A model generated the notes under the pieces. It had not been told where the DNA came from, ran no database searches, and was given only the letters and a program-made list of their open reading frames with translations. The translations under genes and the position numbers were made by a program. A DNA stretch of 64,000 bases, from assembly GCA_016648135.1 (NCBI GenBank), contig JADDOH010002330.1, positions 62,001 to 126,000 on the forward strand, given 5' to 3'. Shown here piece after piece: positions 19,472 to 29,749 of this stretch (position 1 is its first letter; each line of letters begins with the position of its first letter). This DNA comes from Agrypnia vestita. Its lineage: Eukaryota > Arthropoda > Insecta > Trichoptera > Phryganeidae.

Positions 19472-20184
19472 TAGGCATGTCGATTCGCTTTAAAAAACGA
19501 TATCTGATCCGATTCAAATCGAACATACTAGAATCGATTCTCGATTGAAGATCGAAAATCGAAGATCGATTTTTGAAAAATCACGACATTTTCAAACATT
19601 TCGGGTTTGTGTTTTCTTGGGTATTTTGCCGTGTTATTAACACCTTTTCGGCCGACGTTTCGGATATAATAAGTACCCCAGAAAACACAAACCTGAAGAT
19701 TCTGAGTGGCCGTGAAAACCTAAGAACTTTTTCAAACATGCCTTCAAATTTTAAGTTTATAAAATTTTACTAACGTTTAGTAAAAATTTAACAAGAAATT
19801 ACATTTCCCAGTGTCTTACGTTGAGTTACTTAATTCAAAATAAATTCACAGAACAGATTAGGTTAGACATCAAGGTTTACAGGTTCGATTAGAAATGACA
19901 ATGACATTTTTTATTTTATTAGCAAGTAGCACCATCTTTGGATGCGTTCATAAATATTTATTTTATGCGTTCGTTCAAATTATCAATCAAGTACGACCGG
20001 TTGTTTTTGCGTCCGACAACAGTTAAGATAAAAAAAACTAAGATACCGCAACCAGTTTAGGAACTTTCTTGAATCGGTCTGATTCGAGAGGTTTATGGGT
20101 CGATTCATCGAATCGATGTAGTATTCCAAATCGATCTGAAAAATGGATTTACTCTAATTAATCGATTTGAGGTCGACATGCCTA
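19472..20184. mobile_element. Non-autonomous hAT element
   Basis: Ends TAGGCATGTCGA and TCGACATGCCTA, flanked by CTCCACAC and CTCCACTC, an 8-bp duplication with one mismatch. The interior contains many ATCGAT/GATCGA strings (for example AATCGATTCTCGATTGAAGA) and a nested PLE terminus at about 19590-19745. No transposase is encoded. Confidence 0.85.
19590..19745. mobile_element. PLE terminal fragment nested in hAT
   Basis: GTTTTCTTGGGTATTTTGCC, GGCCGACGTTTCGGATATAA, then an inverted CCCCAGAAAACACAAACC and GATTCTGAGTGGCCGTGAAA. Same family as the PLE at 13911. Confidence 0.6.
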
Positions 20185-20214
20185 CTCCACTCTGTGTATT
20201 TCGGTCCATTAGTC

Positions 20215-20760
20215 GTTAAACATACACTACGCGCGTATGTATGTTTAAGGACTAATTATTTATGTATCTGTCCAGAGCTGGGTGCGATTCTGAGAAACGA
20301 TTGTTTGGAATATTTAGCGTTCTTGACCCGAGACAATTTTACCTTAAAACCATACTTGTAAAATTCCACAAGGACAAGGTAAATTTTAATCATACACAAC
20401 AAACACGGGTTACAAGGCTGGCAAATACAATTAATTTCGAAGTACCTACAAGGAAAACTTTTTTTGGGCAAAGACAATTTAAATTCACTGCCCCGTTAGT
20501 TTTTAACAAGTTACCTAATGAAATCAAAGAAATAACTCTACACAAACCTTTTTAACATCGTATTACTAAGTTTATAAAAATATCATGTAGAAGGTATGCT
20601 GAAGAAGTGATCCGCCCTTGACCTCTGAATTGGCGAAAACTGATTTATATAATTTAAAGTATACTTTAATATAATATTTATTTTTGTAACTACTTAAATT
20701 CTTATCTTTATTTTGTACGTATATAATGTGGTATCCCAAATATATATATATTTTTTTAAA
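20215..20760 (+). mobile_element. LINE 3' end (CR1/Jockey group C-terminus)
   Basis: Decayed frame with VLDPRQFYLKTILVKFHKDK, QQTRVTRLANTINFEVPTRK and FGQRQFKFTAPLVFNKLPNE, matching the C-terminal tail of LINE ORF2 (..R.F...AP..FN.LP..I). The frame stops near 20555 and an AT-rich UTR follows. Upstream parts are absent. Confidence 0.7.
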
Positions 20761-20844
20761 TATAAGCTTTTTTGCGTTGCTCTGAAAAGAGTATATATTT
20801 TATTAACAAAAAAACATAATATTTGACATTAAAATTTAAAAATA

Positions 20845-22118
20845 TTAGGTCCTTACATATGAAATTGGCGTTTAGTATGGGAGGAACATAAAGTCGATTT
20901 TTTTTATTATAATATATTTATTTAATCAAAGTATGTACCATTACTATCTATGCACTTTTGCCATCTCATAGGTAATTCATCGATCTCTTTACTAAAAAAA
21001 CCATTCGGACGGGAATCAATAAAATCTTTGAAGGCGGTTTGGACTGCCCCATCGGAGTTGAATTTTTTCCTTTGCAAGAAGTTATCCAAATTTCAAAAAA
21101 AAATGGTAATCTGTTGGGGCAAGGTCCGGAGAGTACGGTGGATGTCTTAGACATTCCAATTGAAGCTCCTCTAATTTGGTAGCCATCTGTTGTGCAGTGT
21201 GTGGTCTAGCGTTATTATGAAGCAGCAGTGGCCTAGAGCGATTAACCAGCCTCGGTTGTTCAGCAGCTAGCTTTTCCATCATGGTTTGCAGTTGCTGACA
21301 ATAGACATCTGCCGTAATCGTCTGGCCAGATTTAAGAAAGCTGTAGTGAACAACACCAGCACTAGTCCACCAAACGCTCACAAGTAACTTTTTTGGAGTC
21401 ATTTTTCGCTTGGGGCATGGTTCGGCTGGTTTGGCAGGGTTCAGCCATTGCGATGAGCACTTCCGATTATCGTATAGGATCCACTTTTCATCACAGGTAA
21501 TGATTCGATTTAAAATCCCTTCATTATTGGGCCGGTTGAGTAATGCAACGCAGCAGTCAACGCGCGTTTGTTGATTTGCTTCACTCAATTCGTGAGGGAC
21601 CCACCTTTCAAGCTTTTTCACCTTACCAATTTGCTTCAAGTGGATTAAAACAGTTTTATCACTAACACCGCAGCCTGCAGCTAACTCGGATGTGGTTTGC
21701 GATGGATCCGCTTCCACAATAGCATTCAATTCTTCATTATCAACTTTGGTCTCCGGCCGTCCACGGGGCTTGTTCTGCAGGTCGAAATTTCCAGAACGAA
21801 AACGTTGGAACCAAAAACGCACTGTGTTTTCTTTTGCGGCACCGTCGCCATACACATCATTAATCCTTCGAGCCGTTTCTGCAGCACTGGTGCCACGGTG
21901 GAACTCGTACTCGTAAATAACGCGATATTTCAAGTTTTTCATTTTGTAAACTGAGTGACGCAAAGAAAAAAACAATTGAGGAAAAAACAAATGAATTATA
22001 ATTTTCAAAACACAAATACATGAGTAAATAGCTGTATAAATTTGGATTTGGAATTCCTAACCAAAGAGAAGATATTTGAGATCAAATTTGCCAGTACGGC
22101 AAAACACCAATTTCATAT
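20845..22118 (-). mobile_element. mariner element, copy 2 (right end lost)
   Basis: The left inverted repeat TTAGGTCCTTACATATGAAA is intact. At the right, the match stops after CCAATTTCATATG, so the last 10-12 bases and the TA are missing. Instead, AATATTT(G/C)ACATTAAAATT and a few more bases occur on both sides of the element as a direct repeat of about 27 bp. This is not a normal TA duplication and suggests an aberrant repair event. Confidence 0.9.
20922..21942 (-). pseudogene. mariner transposase, copy 2 (long frame, catalytic Asp lost)
   Basis: From MKNLKYRVIYEYEF the frame runs uninterrupted for about 286 codons of an expected 339. N-terminal helix-turn-helix, linker GRPETKVDNEEL, first catalytic aspartate in TCDEKWILYDN, WWTSAGVVHYSFLKSGQTI and the PYSPDLAPTDYHFF motif are all readable. 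The second catalytic residue is Asn: LLLHNNARPHTA instead of HDNARPHTA in copies 1 and 3. Spacing to the third Asp is 34 residues, the DD34D signature of mariner. An indel in the A-run near 21095 then shifts the frame before the last 55 residues. It is inactive twice over. Confidence 0.92.
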
Positions 22119-22579
22119 GACCGAATATTTCACATTAAAATTTAAAAATAATAAAAGTACCCACCTGAAAAGAGAAACAACATTTGAAGCTATTATTTTA
22201 TATTAGAAACTTTATCACCGGTATATTATAATTTTCTCAATAGCTCGATTGTCAGTTGTTTGTGAAAGAATTTTCACACAAATTTAAACGTTCCATTTTA
22301 ACAATTCAAATTAAATGAAGCATGAACAATAGGTACCTACCGATCTTCATTTACATATATTTTGATCGAAAATTCTTCACATGACGATGATTGCAAATCA
22401 AACCTTTCGATACTTTTCAATCTGATAGCGCTGTTTCGGCCGCGGGTTAAGGCTACGAAAACAGCGCCTTCTAGCGTGACGTAGCGCCATCCGGTAGCCT
22501 TAGTGACAGACATTATTACATAGGGAACTATATATTTGAATTGTTTTTGATTACTACAATTGATTGCCTACAACCCGCA
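22119..22579. other. Unassigned sequence
   Basis: Mostly AT-rich. A GC-richer patch near 22420-22500 (GCGCTGTTTCGGCCGCGGG) has no identifiable origin. Confidence 0.35.
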
Positions 22580-23262
22580 TTTTTTTTCTTGAATTCTTTA
22601 TTGAAAATATATAAATATTACATACATGTTACAGTGAATATTACATTTTTTATACATGTTTAACTGTCCCCAGAAAAGTAATACCTGTGTTTGGGGACAG
22701 GAGTTTAAGATACATAAGAGCATGAATGAATAAGTATGTATAAGTCAATAATGGAACAGTGTAGATACATAGGTACAAACATCATTAGATAAATATTGGT
22801 GACTCAAGTATATAATTATTTTCGGAGTATCGTTATTTTTATAATTCTAACTAATTTTTGTTTTAATTATGTAAATTCTATTTGTTTTATATGTTTCTTG
22901 AATTTTGTATAGTGTTCTTCAGTTCTAATATTCATTGGTAAGTTATTGAAATATTTGACACCTAGATAAGTGTAGTGGTGTTGTGTGGCTGTTTTGTTGT
23001 ATTTGGAAATATTTAAACATACTATTATTTGCGCTCTTTGGCTATGACTACGAGTATTACGAGTTTGTGGTGTATTTATATTTTGTTGAGTGGATGTTTC
23101 TTTATGTATTTGTAAAATTGGGGTGTTTTGGTATAATCTGTCTAATGTTGGAACATTAATTTCTTTAAAAAGTAAATCTGTAGGGAAGGTTCTATGGTTT
23201 TTTAATATTACTTTGATAATCAATTTTTGAGTTGTTTAAGAGTCTGTAAGTTACTTTTATAA
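22580..23262 (-). mobile_element. LINE 3' end (C-terminal ORF2 and UTR)
   Basis: A minus-strand frame of about 118 codons (ILKNHRTFPTDLLFKEINVP, TLDRLYQNTPILQIHKET, YLGVKYFNNLPMNI) matches the C-terminal tail of insect LINE ORF2. The UTR holds a 13-bp inverted pair CTGTCCCC/GGGGACAG near 22665-22703. 5'-truncated; the frame is open for its surviving length. Confidence 0.7.
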
Positions 23263-23289
23263 GAGCTCTCCCAACCTATTATTCCGTAT

Positions 23290-23475
23290 TGTAATATAGA
23301 TTACTCTTAAGATAGACAATAAAACACGCTGGATTAACGGAATCATTAAAATTGAACACAAATGTGTGGCATGAAATAACAATGAACAGAGAAAAAAGGA
23401 GACCGCCAGGGAGACCTTCATCCGGCAGATTATATGATGATGATGATGATAAAGGACGTTCGTTTCTCACTCTGC
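23290..23475 (+). mobile_element. Possible RTE LINE fragment
   Basis: WHEITMNREKRRPPGRPS-like codons followed by a (GAT)n run resemble the RRRPGRPPxRWxDD region near the end of RTE ORF2. The match is short and frameshifted. Confidence 0.3.
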
Positions 23476-23613
23476 AAACCCAACATGTTACACCTAATCA
23501 AAAAAAAAATGTGTAGAAAATTTTCCAAGTCAGTCTCTATTAAAAAATGTTAATTAATAATTAATGATGTATTTTTAAACTCCTGTCGTTTTTCATTTCC
23601 CAACGCTTTCCAT

Positions 23614-23654
23614 CTGGCGTCGCGCTGCGAGGTGCGCAGGCGCCGCGACGCCAG
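23614..23654. repeat. GC-rich hairpin
   Basis: Perfect 11-bp arms CTGGCGTCGCG / CGCGACGCCAG around a 19-base loop, in a locally GC-rich patch. Confidence 0.7.
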
Positions 23655-23705
23655 CTGCTCTCAAACTTAAGTCACGCGCGCACCGCCTGCCAGGTTTTTA
23701 AACTA

Positions 23706-24209
23706 TACGGGGTGTAACGGAGGCAGACCATAATACTTTACTGGTGGACTCCTGCCTTGATTACGAGTCGAAAATGTTCGAGCAACCACGACCTAATCCC
23801 GACACTTATGGAGTTATGCAATATCAAAGTTTGCATTTTTATTTTCAATATTTCTGTCTTTTTTTACAAAACGTTAAAGTATCATTACGGTAACTTATAT
23901 CGACTACGAAAAATTTATTCGTTTCAATAAAAGTTAAATAAAATAATAAAAACTTTGAAAAAATGGACGGTTTTAATCATTTTATTTGACTTTTATTAAT
24001 GGGAATGAATTGTTCATATTAGATATAAGTTACTGTAATGATAGTCCAACGTTTTGCAATAAGGAACATTGAAAAAAAAAGCAAACTTTGAGGTCGCGTA
24101 TCTCCTTAACTATTGATATTAGGCCATGGTTGTTTGAACGTTTTCGACTCGTAATCAAGGCAGAAATCCACCCGTAAAGTATTGTTGATTAGCTCTGTTA
24201 CACTCTATA
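23706..24209. mobile_element. Foldback MITE family C, complete copy
   Basis: Opens ACGGGGTGTAACGGAGGCAG and TGCCTTGATTACGAGTCGAA, and closes with the inverse TTCGACTCGTAATCAAGGCA and CTCTGTTACACTCTATA. A central hinge contains two inverted TTTATTTGAC/GTTAAATAAAAT blocks. Other copies: 32200, 33276, 39890, 48181, 50395, 51301, 52371, 55196. Non-coding; long terminal inverted repeats and about 500 bp length fit a MITE. Confidence 0.8.
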
Positions 24210-24312
24210 TAATGAGACTAGATATGTTTTTAAATATGCTCCGATCATCTGAAAAATATTTTCGAAATAGGTAAATTAAATTCCATTTTTAATTTCAATT
24301 TTGCTTTATGTC

Positions 24313-24336
24313 TACATATAGCAAAATTGCTATATG
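24313..24336. repeat. Short perfect hairpin
   Basis: ACATATAGCAA / TTGCTATATGT, 11-bp arms with a 2-base loop, directly upstream of a second hairpin. Confidence 0.6.
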
Positions 24337-24354
24337 TATAATTTCCCGCTACAA

Positions 24355-24397
24355 GCATTCCAGCTTAATATGCTTACGGCATATTAAGCTGGAATGC
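24355..24397. repeat. Perfect 19-bp hairpin at the pogo-like left end
   Basis: GCATTCCAGCTTAATATGC and its exact complement, loop TTACG. It abuts the truncated left end of the pogo-type element. It is too short for a typical microRNA precursor; it may be a residue of another terminal repeat. Confidence 0.7.
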
Positions 24398-24794
24398 ATG
24401 TTTAACGGACTTCGGATATAACGGACAAAAAATCCGGTCAAATGTAAAAAAATTAAAAACTTCCTGTTAATATTATACATGCTTAAATTCAAGTGTTGCC
24501 GCATGTAAACCATTTTTAGCGGCCATGATAATCACGTCATACGTCTAGCACTAGAATTTGAGACAATGCCGTCCTGCTCGTAGACTGAACCTAGCCAGAG
24601 CGATAGTATATTAGGGGATTCCCTGATATAATAAACGCGTGGGTTTCTATGGGTGTTTGCCACGCTGCGCTGGCCGGGGATTCACGCAACTCTACAGCAG
24701 TTTGATTTGTTTACTCGAAGTTGATAGGGAGGGTTAATTAATCTGATCGATTAGCCGGGAAGCTACGCGTCTTTGCCTATCAAGAAAATACGTT

Positions 24795-25620
24795 GCCAAG
24801 GAAGGTGGAGCAGGAATTTCAAACACTCGGATTATTATATACATTTATTATAAAAAAAAACACTCAAAACTTACTCTAGAACACTATTACTAACTTTATA
24901 ACTAATCTTAACTTAAGCACAACCAGTTCCGAGTCCCACATAAGTTCGTCTTGTCCATCGCATCTCAGTTCACATAAAAAAAAATCACAAAAAAACACAT
25001 TTCGCTGTTGGAGATTCTCGTGGCCTCGAGAGACTCGCATCCCAAGTTGCGCGGCTCGCAGAAACTCGCGGGGACCGCACGTGATCCAGGCTTGGCGCGT
25101 CCGGTTGCGGGATCTGGCCGGAGTCTCGGAAACTCGCGGGGGGCGCACGTGGTCCAGGCCGCGGAAGCACGTGGTGTCGGTCCCCCCCAGTCGCTGCTGG
25201 GGCCGAGCTGCAGGAAGGCGTCAGGCCTTCCTCGGGAGCCCGCCGTGCTGAAGCAGCCATTGCCTGGATCCGTCCAGAGCGCTGCAGGGCGCTTCTTCCT
25301 CGAGCAACGCGGGTAGCTCTGATCCGGAAACACGTGGCGGCAGCTTGACCGCCCGCCGCGGGCAGGAGCCCGGGCAACGCAAGCTGCTTCCCTCACCGCG
25401 GCCGAAACTCAACAAGGCCGGCTTTTTGGGCGCGCGGCTTCAACCCTCTGTGTCTGCGGTGGAGGGGGGTAGTCTCCCCGCGCCCTCGACGGCACCCTAC
25501 CAACCCCTGGCTGTGCAGGGTGGCAACCCGTGGTGCCGCGCGAAATTTAAAATTACTTAAACATATTTTAAAATAAAACTTATCTTCTAATTTAAAAACG
25601 ACGCGATGCGGAACGTCACA
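24795..25620 (-). mobile_element. GC-rich LTR-like insert
   Basis: On the minus strand the block starts TGTGACGTTCCGCATCG and has a very GC-rich middle with two imperfect 80-base units (CGAGTTTC..GAG...CCGGACGCG and CGAGTTTC..GAG). It then turns AT-rich with an AATAAA signal near 24845. This profile fits a solo LTR with promoter and polyadenylation signal. The left boundary and a target duplication could not be fixed. The several overlapping Arg/Pro-rich frames are artefacts of GC content. Confidence 0.35.
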
Positions 25621-25704
25621 TGCAGGTCGCGGACGCATCAAAGTGAATGAACGCATTTAGTGTACTCCAGTAAATTAAAATTTTCGCAATCCTACCCTTT
25701 AAAT

Positions 25705-25917
25705 ATGGACAAACGGAAAAGAATCAATCTGATGATCAATCAAAAACTAGAAATTATACAAAAGTTGGAGTCTGGAATGTCTGCGTCTCGTAATGTTAAC
25801 AATATGGCAAAAAACAGCAAACTTCAAAAGTGCAAACAAAACTTGATTCCTTTTTCAAAGCGTCGATATCAAACAGCAACGTCACTTCACGACAAATATC
25901 CGAAGACAATTAAATAG
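25705..25917 (+). pseudogene. Tigger-like transposase N-terminus joined to its C-terminal end
   Basis: Seventy codons. MDKRKRINLMINQKLEIIQK followed by LESGMSASR is the first helix-turn-helix of CENP-B/pogo-type transposases. The continuation NNMAKNSKLQ...YQTATSLHDKYPKT looks like the extreme C-terminus joined by an internal deletion. The catalytic DDE domain is gone. It could act at most as a DNA-binding fragment, if expressed. Confidence 0.6.
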
Positions 25918-26086
25918 AATTTTGTTTGTGTGTTGTATTTTTTATTTATATCTAAATACAGTGTACTTACATATTTTCAAAAAAAGTTTTTTGATTTTTT
26001 TTTGATCTGTTTTTATATAACGGACTTTCGGCTTTAATGGACATCCCGTCCCGTCAATTAGTCCGTTATATCGAGGTTTTACTGTA

Positions 26087-26545
26087 TTGTGTTTTAATTT
26101 TATGATAAACACGTATTACACCTTTGAAGTATTGTTAACTTTTCATAAGTAAGTTTATTAAAAAATCACTTTTGAATTGTCATGAATATTATATGCAGAT
26201 AACCGTAATTGGATGATATCTCACTGTAGTAATTGATCATTCTATACAGAGAATAAAAATAGCTAGCCTAGATCGGTATTTTAAAACTCCTTGTAAAATT
26301 GATTCGGCGATCTCATTGAATGTACAGGAACATTTAATGTATTTGTGAAAGTATTGAGGGAATATACCTATATACATCATTTTACTCGTATAATAGATGA
26401 CGAATAACAACTCATTCCGCGCTTACTAACTCCGTGCCACCCATTATCATTGGATTCATTATTGGCTGATTCGGTATACGTCGGTTCTTCCAGGAACGAA
26501 ATCGCTATTCAGACCCATCAGAATCATTTTTATATTAATTGCTGT
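26087..26545. other. Unassigned AT-rich sequence
   Basis: No feature recognised. Confidence 0.4.
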
Positions 26546-26645
26546 AAATAAAAGCACTTGTTTTTATGTTCTACTTATTTAATTTTTGTGAGACGCGTTT
26601 CGCCTTATAAGGGCATATTCAATCTCAAGAGATTGATAATGCACG
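26546..26645 (-). mobile_element. PLE terminal fragment (GAAACGCGTCT family)
   Basis: GAGACGCGTTTCGCCTTATAAG is the terminus seen twice, inverted, at 56765-56920 (first 20: GAGACGCGTTTCGCCTTATA). The minus strand retains the stem GCC/GGC, GAA and palindrome ACGCGT of the hammerhead-like fold, but the first box is degraded (TTGAATA). Confidence 0.5.
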
Positions 26646-26744
26646 TTTCAAAATAAAAAAGAAATACAAGTATGTTTTTATTTTCGTATGTGTGATTATG
26701 GAGTTGTATAAACTCACCTCCGAAACAATAAATTTGTAATATTT

Positions 26745-27245
26745 TAAAAAATGAGTATAAACAACACTGTTTTATTCCACTATACATTTATTAAAACTGT
26801 TTTAGAGATTTCTCTCATTGTCAATAACACGTTTACAACTAAATTTAAAATAATTTGAGACAGTATTTATAGGGATTGGGTGGGTGAAATGGTGGTGGGG
26901 GTCAGGGGCGGGGTTAGAATGGATAGGAGTGGAGAGGTTATGGGTGGTATCTGGATGTTAATTATATTTCTATTATTTATTTTATTATTATTTATTTCTA
27001 AGATATCCAAGATGTCCATTCTTCTTCCTTTCCTGCACACATATAACAATTTCGAATTACTATTATCAAACTTATGTACCTCCATTCTGGCATGCCCTGC
27101 AATTTCTGAATTAAAACAAAAGTTTTTTATGGCTCTTTTATGCTCATCTAGTCGTTCCTTTATTTTCCTCCTACTTTGTCCGACAGTTTTAATAAATATA
27201 TAGTGGAATAAAACAGTGTTGTTTATACTATTTTTTTAAATATTA
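26745..27245 (-). mobile_element. Penelope-like element relic with inverted termini
   Basis: The termini ACAACACTGTTTTATTCCAC (left) and GTGGAATAAAACAGTGTTGT (right) are the same as the foldback at 11141, here separated by about 350 bp that include a GIY-YIG remnant. An inverted terminal arrangement with the nuclease between is a known PLE layout. Confidence 0.7.
26985..27190 (-). pseudogene. PLE GIY-YIG nuclease remnant (second family)
   Basis: Minus-strand codons TVGQSRRKIKERLDEHKRAI and HKFDNSNSKLLYVCRKGRRM...DILDILEI correspond to the YIGQT.R....R..EH region and the H-x..I...E segment of PLE endonucleases. The Ile-Gly of YIGQT has become Val-Gly and the N-terminal GVY is missing. It is diverged from the domain at 14106, so at least two PLE lineages are present. 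Confidence 0.65.
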
Positions 27246-27309
27246 AAAATGAATTTCCACAATGTTACAAATAGAAACTTGAACATTAATAAATTTGTGT
27301 TACGGTCTT

Positions 27310-27860
27310 ACGCATTAAGCTAACGGTTTCGCCCGTCGCTGGCCGCGAGGGCGGCGTCGGCTAGAAAGTGAAAGGCGCGCGACCCGCAGTCGCACATTTG
27401 CGCCGCTTTCCCCGCCACATCTCCCAGGCGGCCATGTTGGTAGTCACGGCCCGGGCGTCGCGCGGGAAAGTGCCTCCACCGCGCTGCAAGCCCACCAGGA
27501 CCATGCATCCCGAGAGGACTATCGCTCACCGATTGGCCGACGCTGTCGCGAACGCGATCTGAATATAGCCGTGGGCCCCGCCGCCGCTTCGCCCGCATCT
27601 CCGATAGATGGTGGACGCAAACATCGCCGCGCGCCCCGTCTTATGACACCCTTGTGTCGGATGTCGCGATACCAGTTTGCCGCAAGCTGAACGGTTGTTG
27701 TCGGATTTATTTATAAGTGTCTCGTGAGGATCTGCGCGCTTTATTCGACGGTAGGACGTGTTGCCTTCGCGCGAAGCTCGTTCGTTCGCGAGTAATAAAT
27801 GTCGGCTTGTGTCAAAAGTCTCCGCTTCGGGGATTCGCGACCGACGAACCTCGGGCACTC
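27310..27860. promoter_or_regulatory. CpG-rich block, possible promoter region
   Basis: About 550 bases rich in G, C and CpG, with CGATTGGCC (an inverted CCAAT core), GGCGGCCATGTTGG (YY1-like CCAT core) and GCGCGGGAAAG. A short minus-strand frame begins ATGGCCGCC in good start context but ends after 24 codons. No exon could be proved. A promoter/first-exon region or a GC-rich element fragment are both possible. Confidence 0.3.
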
Positions 27861-28084
27861 TAAATATGAGTGGTGTTGAATGTGTACATTAAATCAAGAT
27901 GCGAAAGATTGAAATTATGGTAATAGATGTCAGCTGGATTGCGCGCGCAACTGTCAGTTGACATTTTCACATAAACAATTTTCGCACAATTATGTTTCAT
28001 TTTATCTACGAATTTGCAATTCTACAGAACATACTTTCTAACATCACTTAAAAATGCAAAGGACTAATCTTTCTTTCGAAAAAA

Positions 28085-28152
28085 CATTGAGACTCGATCT
28101 CAGGACCTCGCTTATAGACGGTAGACCGCTCTTTCAGCTGAGTTATGTCAGT
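28085..28152 (-). pseudogene. tRNA-like sequence
   Basis: On the minus strand TAACTCAGCTGAAAGAG resembles an A box/D arm and GAGATCGAGTCTC a B box/T arm. A proper anticodon arm and acceptor stem are not formed, so this is a tRNA pseudogene or SINE head. Confidence 0.45.
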
Positions 28153-28804
28153 CTGCTATATCTAACAGGTTTCATTCAAAACTTTGCAGTAGAAACAAAC
28201 GTTAAGTTATGATATTTATTGCACATCTGATTTTTTCTAAAAAAAGTTTTGTCCTTTGTATATTATCCAGTGACGTGTTTTTGCTTTCGTTTAATCATAT
28301 TACAGCGATGTCTATAATATATGTGTGGCCCTGTATTCGTTATACAGGTGTGCATCCAAGCGTGTAAGGCAATTTGTTCCGTTTCATAAGATCACACATG
28401 ATGGAAAGCTTATTATGTATGGAAGCTCGTGTTTGGTTTCATTTCTGGCTCAAAGCATCACTGTCGAGGTTCTGATTACGTATATCTTGTTGAAAACCCC
28501 TACTTCTTATACGTTCCCAATTTCCCCGATGTTGAATCATGCCCAAAGTGCGTGAAAAATCTTTGTCTGCATATATAAACATTTATTCAGTACGGAGTTC
28601 TTGAAAAATACAATTTGTCTCTCCTCAACATCACCTACCTCAAGACTCGATCCTTTTCGTTCCTGTTTCGTTCCTTTTCGGGATTCATGGTACCTGCAGG
28701 GTTATAAAAAAATTGTCTTATTTAACCTTTTATAAGTTGCGGCAGTTCTACAAAATTTTATATAACGACCGTGAACCCCCAATACCTCCTAACTCGATTT
28801 TTTT
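28153..28804. other. Unassigned sequence
   Basis: Non-coding as far as I can see; one 76-codon frame at 28325 resembles nothing known to me. Confidence 0.4.
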
Positions 28805-29690
28805 TATATCAAACGTATTACACTTCGACTGCCTAACTAGGGATTACCTGTTTGAAGGCAGTCGACTATTTACATAGCAGAAAGAATCCAAAAATATAAT
28901 TTAGTATACATTACAATAAATTTTTAAATGAAAAAATATATAATAAATTTAAATTTGATAAAATAATTAGGAACAGAAATACAGAATTATGGTAAGGTAA
29001 GGTAAAGCAAAAAGAGAAATCAAAATAAAATGTTAATTACAGAATATATAATAAAAAATTTAATAAATAAAAAAACATTGTAAAAAAACACAGCAATTAA
29101 TTTTAGAGTTATTTCAGTAGTTCTTGTCCGATGTCAATGAGCCACCCATTTCATTGTTTTGTAGAGCACGCGGTCTCATTTTTTTAAAGTTATCCGGCAT
29201 CAAATTATATATTTTTGTGCCTAGGTATGCATAATGCGTTTGTCCTAATTTCAAATCCTTTTTGTCATTTCTTAGCCATCCTTTGGTAGGCTTTCTAGTT
29301 TAGTATTGGTGGTTTAATTGGACATAACTATTTATATTTTTATGAACATGTAAAATCAATATAAATTTGTCTAGTATCCAAAACCTTAAATTCCCTATAG
29401 AGACATTCACTCGGATATCGAAATGGTTTTTTCATTATAACTCTCAGTAGGGCTTTTTGTGCTTTATCCACTGGTTTTAGACTAGATTTATAAATATCAC
29501 CCCACCCTAATATCCCGTATCCTAAGATAGAATTACAAAGCGCATAGTATATTTGTTTTAAGAAATGTGTGAATGTGCTACGTACAGAAATGAAAATATG
29601 CATTAGCTTCATGATTTTGTTTGTTATAAGTTCAGGGTGTTTATTCCACTTAAGGAATTGGTCCACAATAATACCCAGATCATGTGATAT
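28805..29690 (-). mobile_element. LINE 3' end with part of the reverse transcriptase
   Basis: A minus-strand frame of 108 codons contains IYYALCNSILGYGILGWGDI, the segment just downstream of the RT catalytic core in Jockey/CR1-group LINEs, then KAQKALLRVIMKKPFRYPSE. After decay, YLGTKIYNLMP appears nearer the 3' end. A long A/T-rich UTR follows. 5'-truncated. Confidence 0.75.
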
Positions 29691-29749
29691 ATTCTAACTT
29701 CAGTTTGACAAGATATACATACTTACATATATACATTTGGTCTCCTTTT

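Larger units (their letters stand above)
24400..26086 (+). mobile_element. pogo/Tigger-type element, deletion derivative with GC-rich insert
   Basis: The right end TCCGTTATATCGAGGTTTTAC (first 20: TCCGTTATATCGAGGTTTTA) and the left-side TTCGGATATAACGGAC are the terminal signatures of pogo/Tigger elements. A short frame with a CENP-B-type helix-turn-helix lies inside. The outermost left terminus (expected ACAGTAAAACCTCGA) is missing. About 0.8 kb of GC-rich, LTR-like sequence separates the left end from the coding remnant. Confidence 0.65.

Noticed and set aside
24398..25620. A 1.2-kb LTR with TGCA duplication
   Set aside because: The left 100 bases carry a pogo/Tigger terminal signature (GGATATAACGGAC), so the coincidence of TG..CA and TGCA is probably chance.
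24876..25656. Several overlapping Arg/Pro/Gly-rich frames on both strands
   Set aside because: They overlap in all frames because of GC richness, have no splice context or domain, and fit an LTR-like block better.
28085..28152. Functional tRNA gene
   Set aside because: The A and B boxes are recognisable, but the anticodon arm and acceptor stem cannot be formed.
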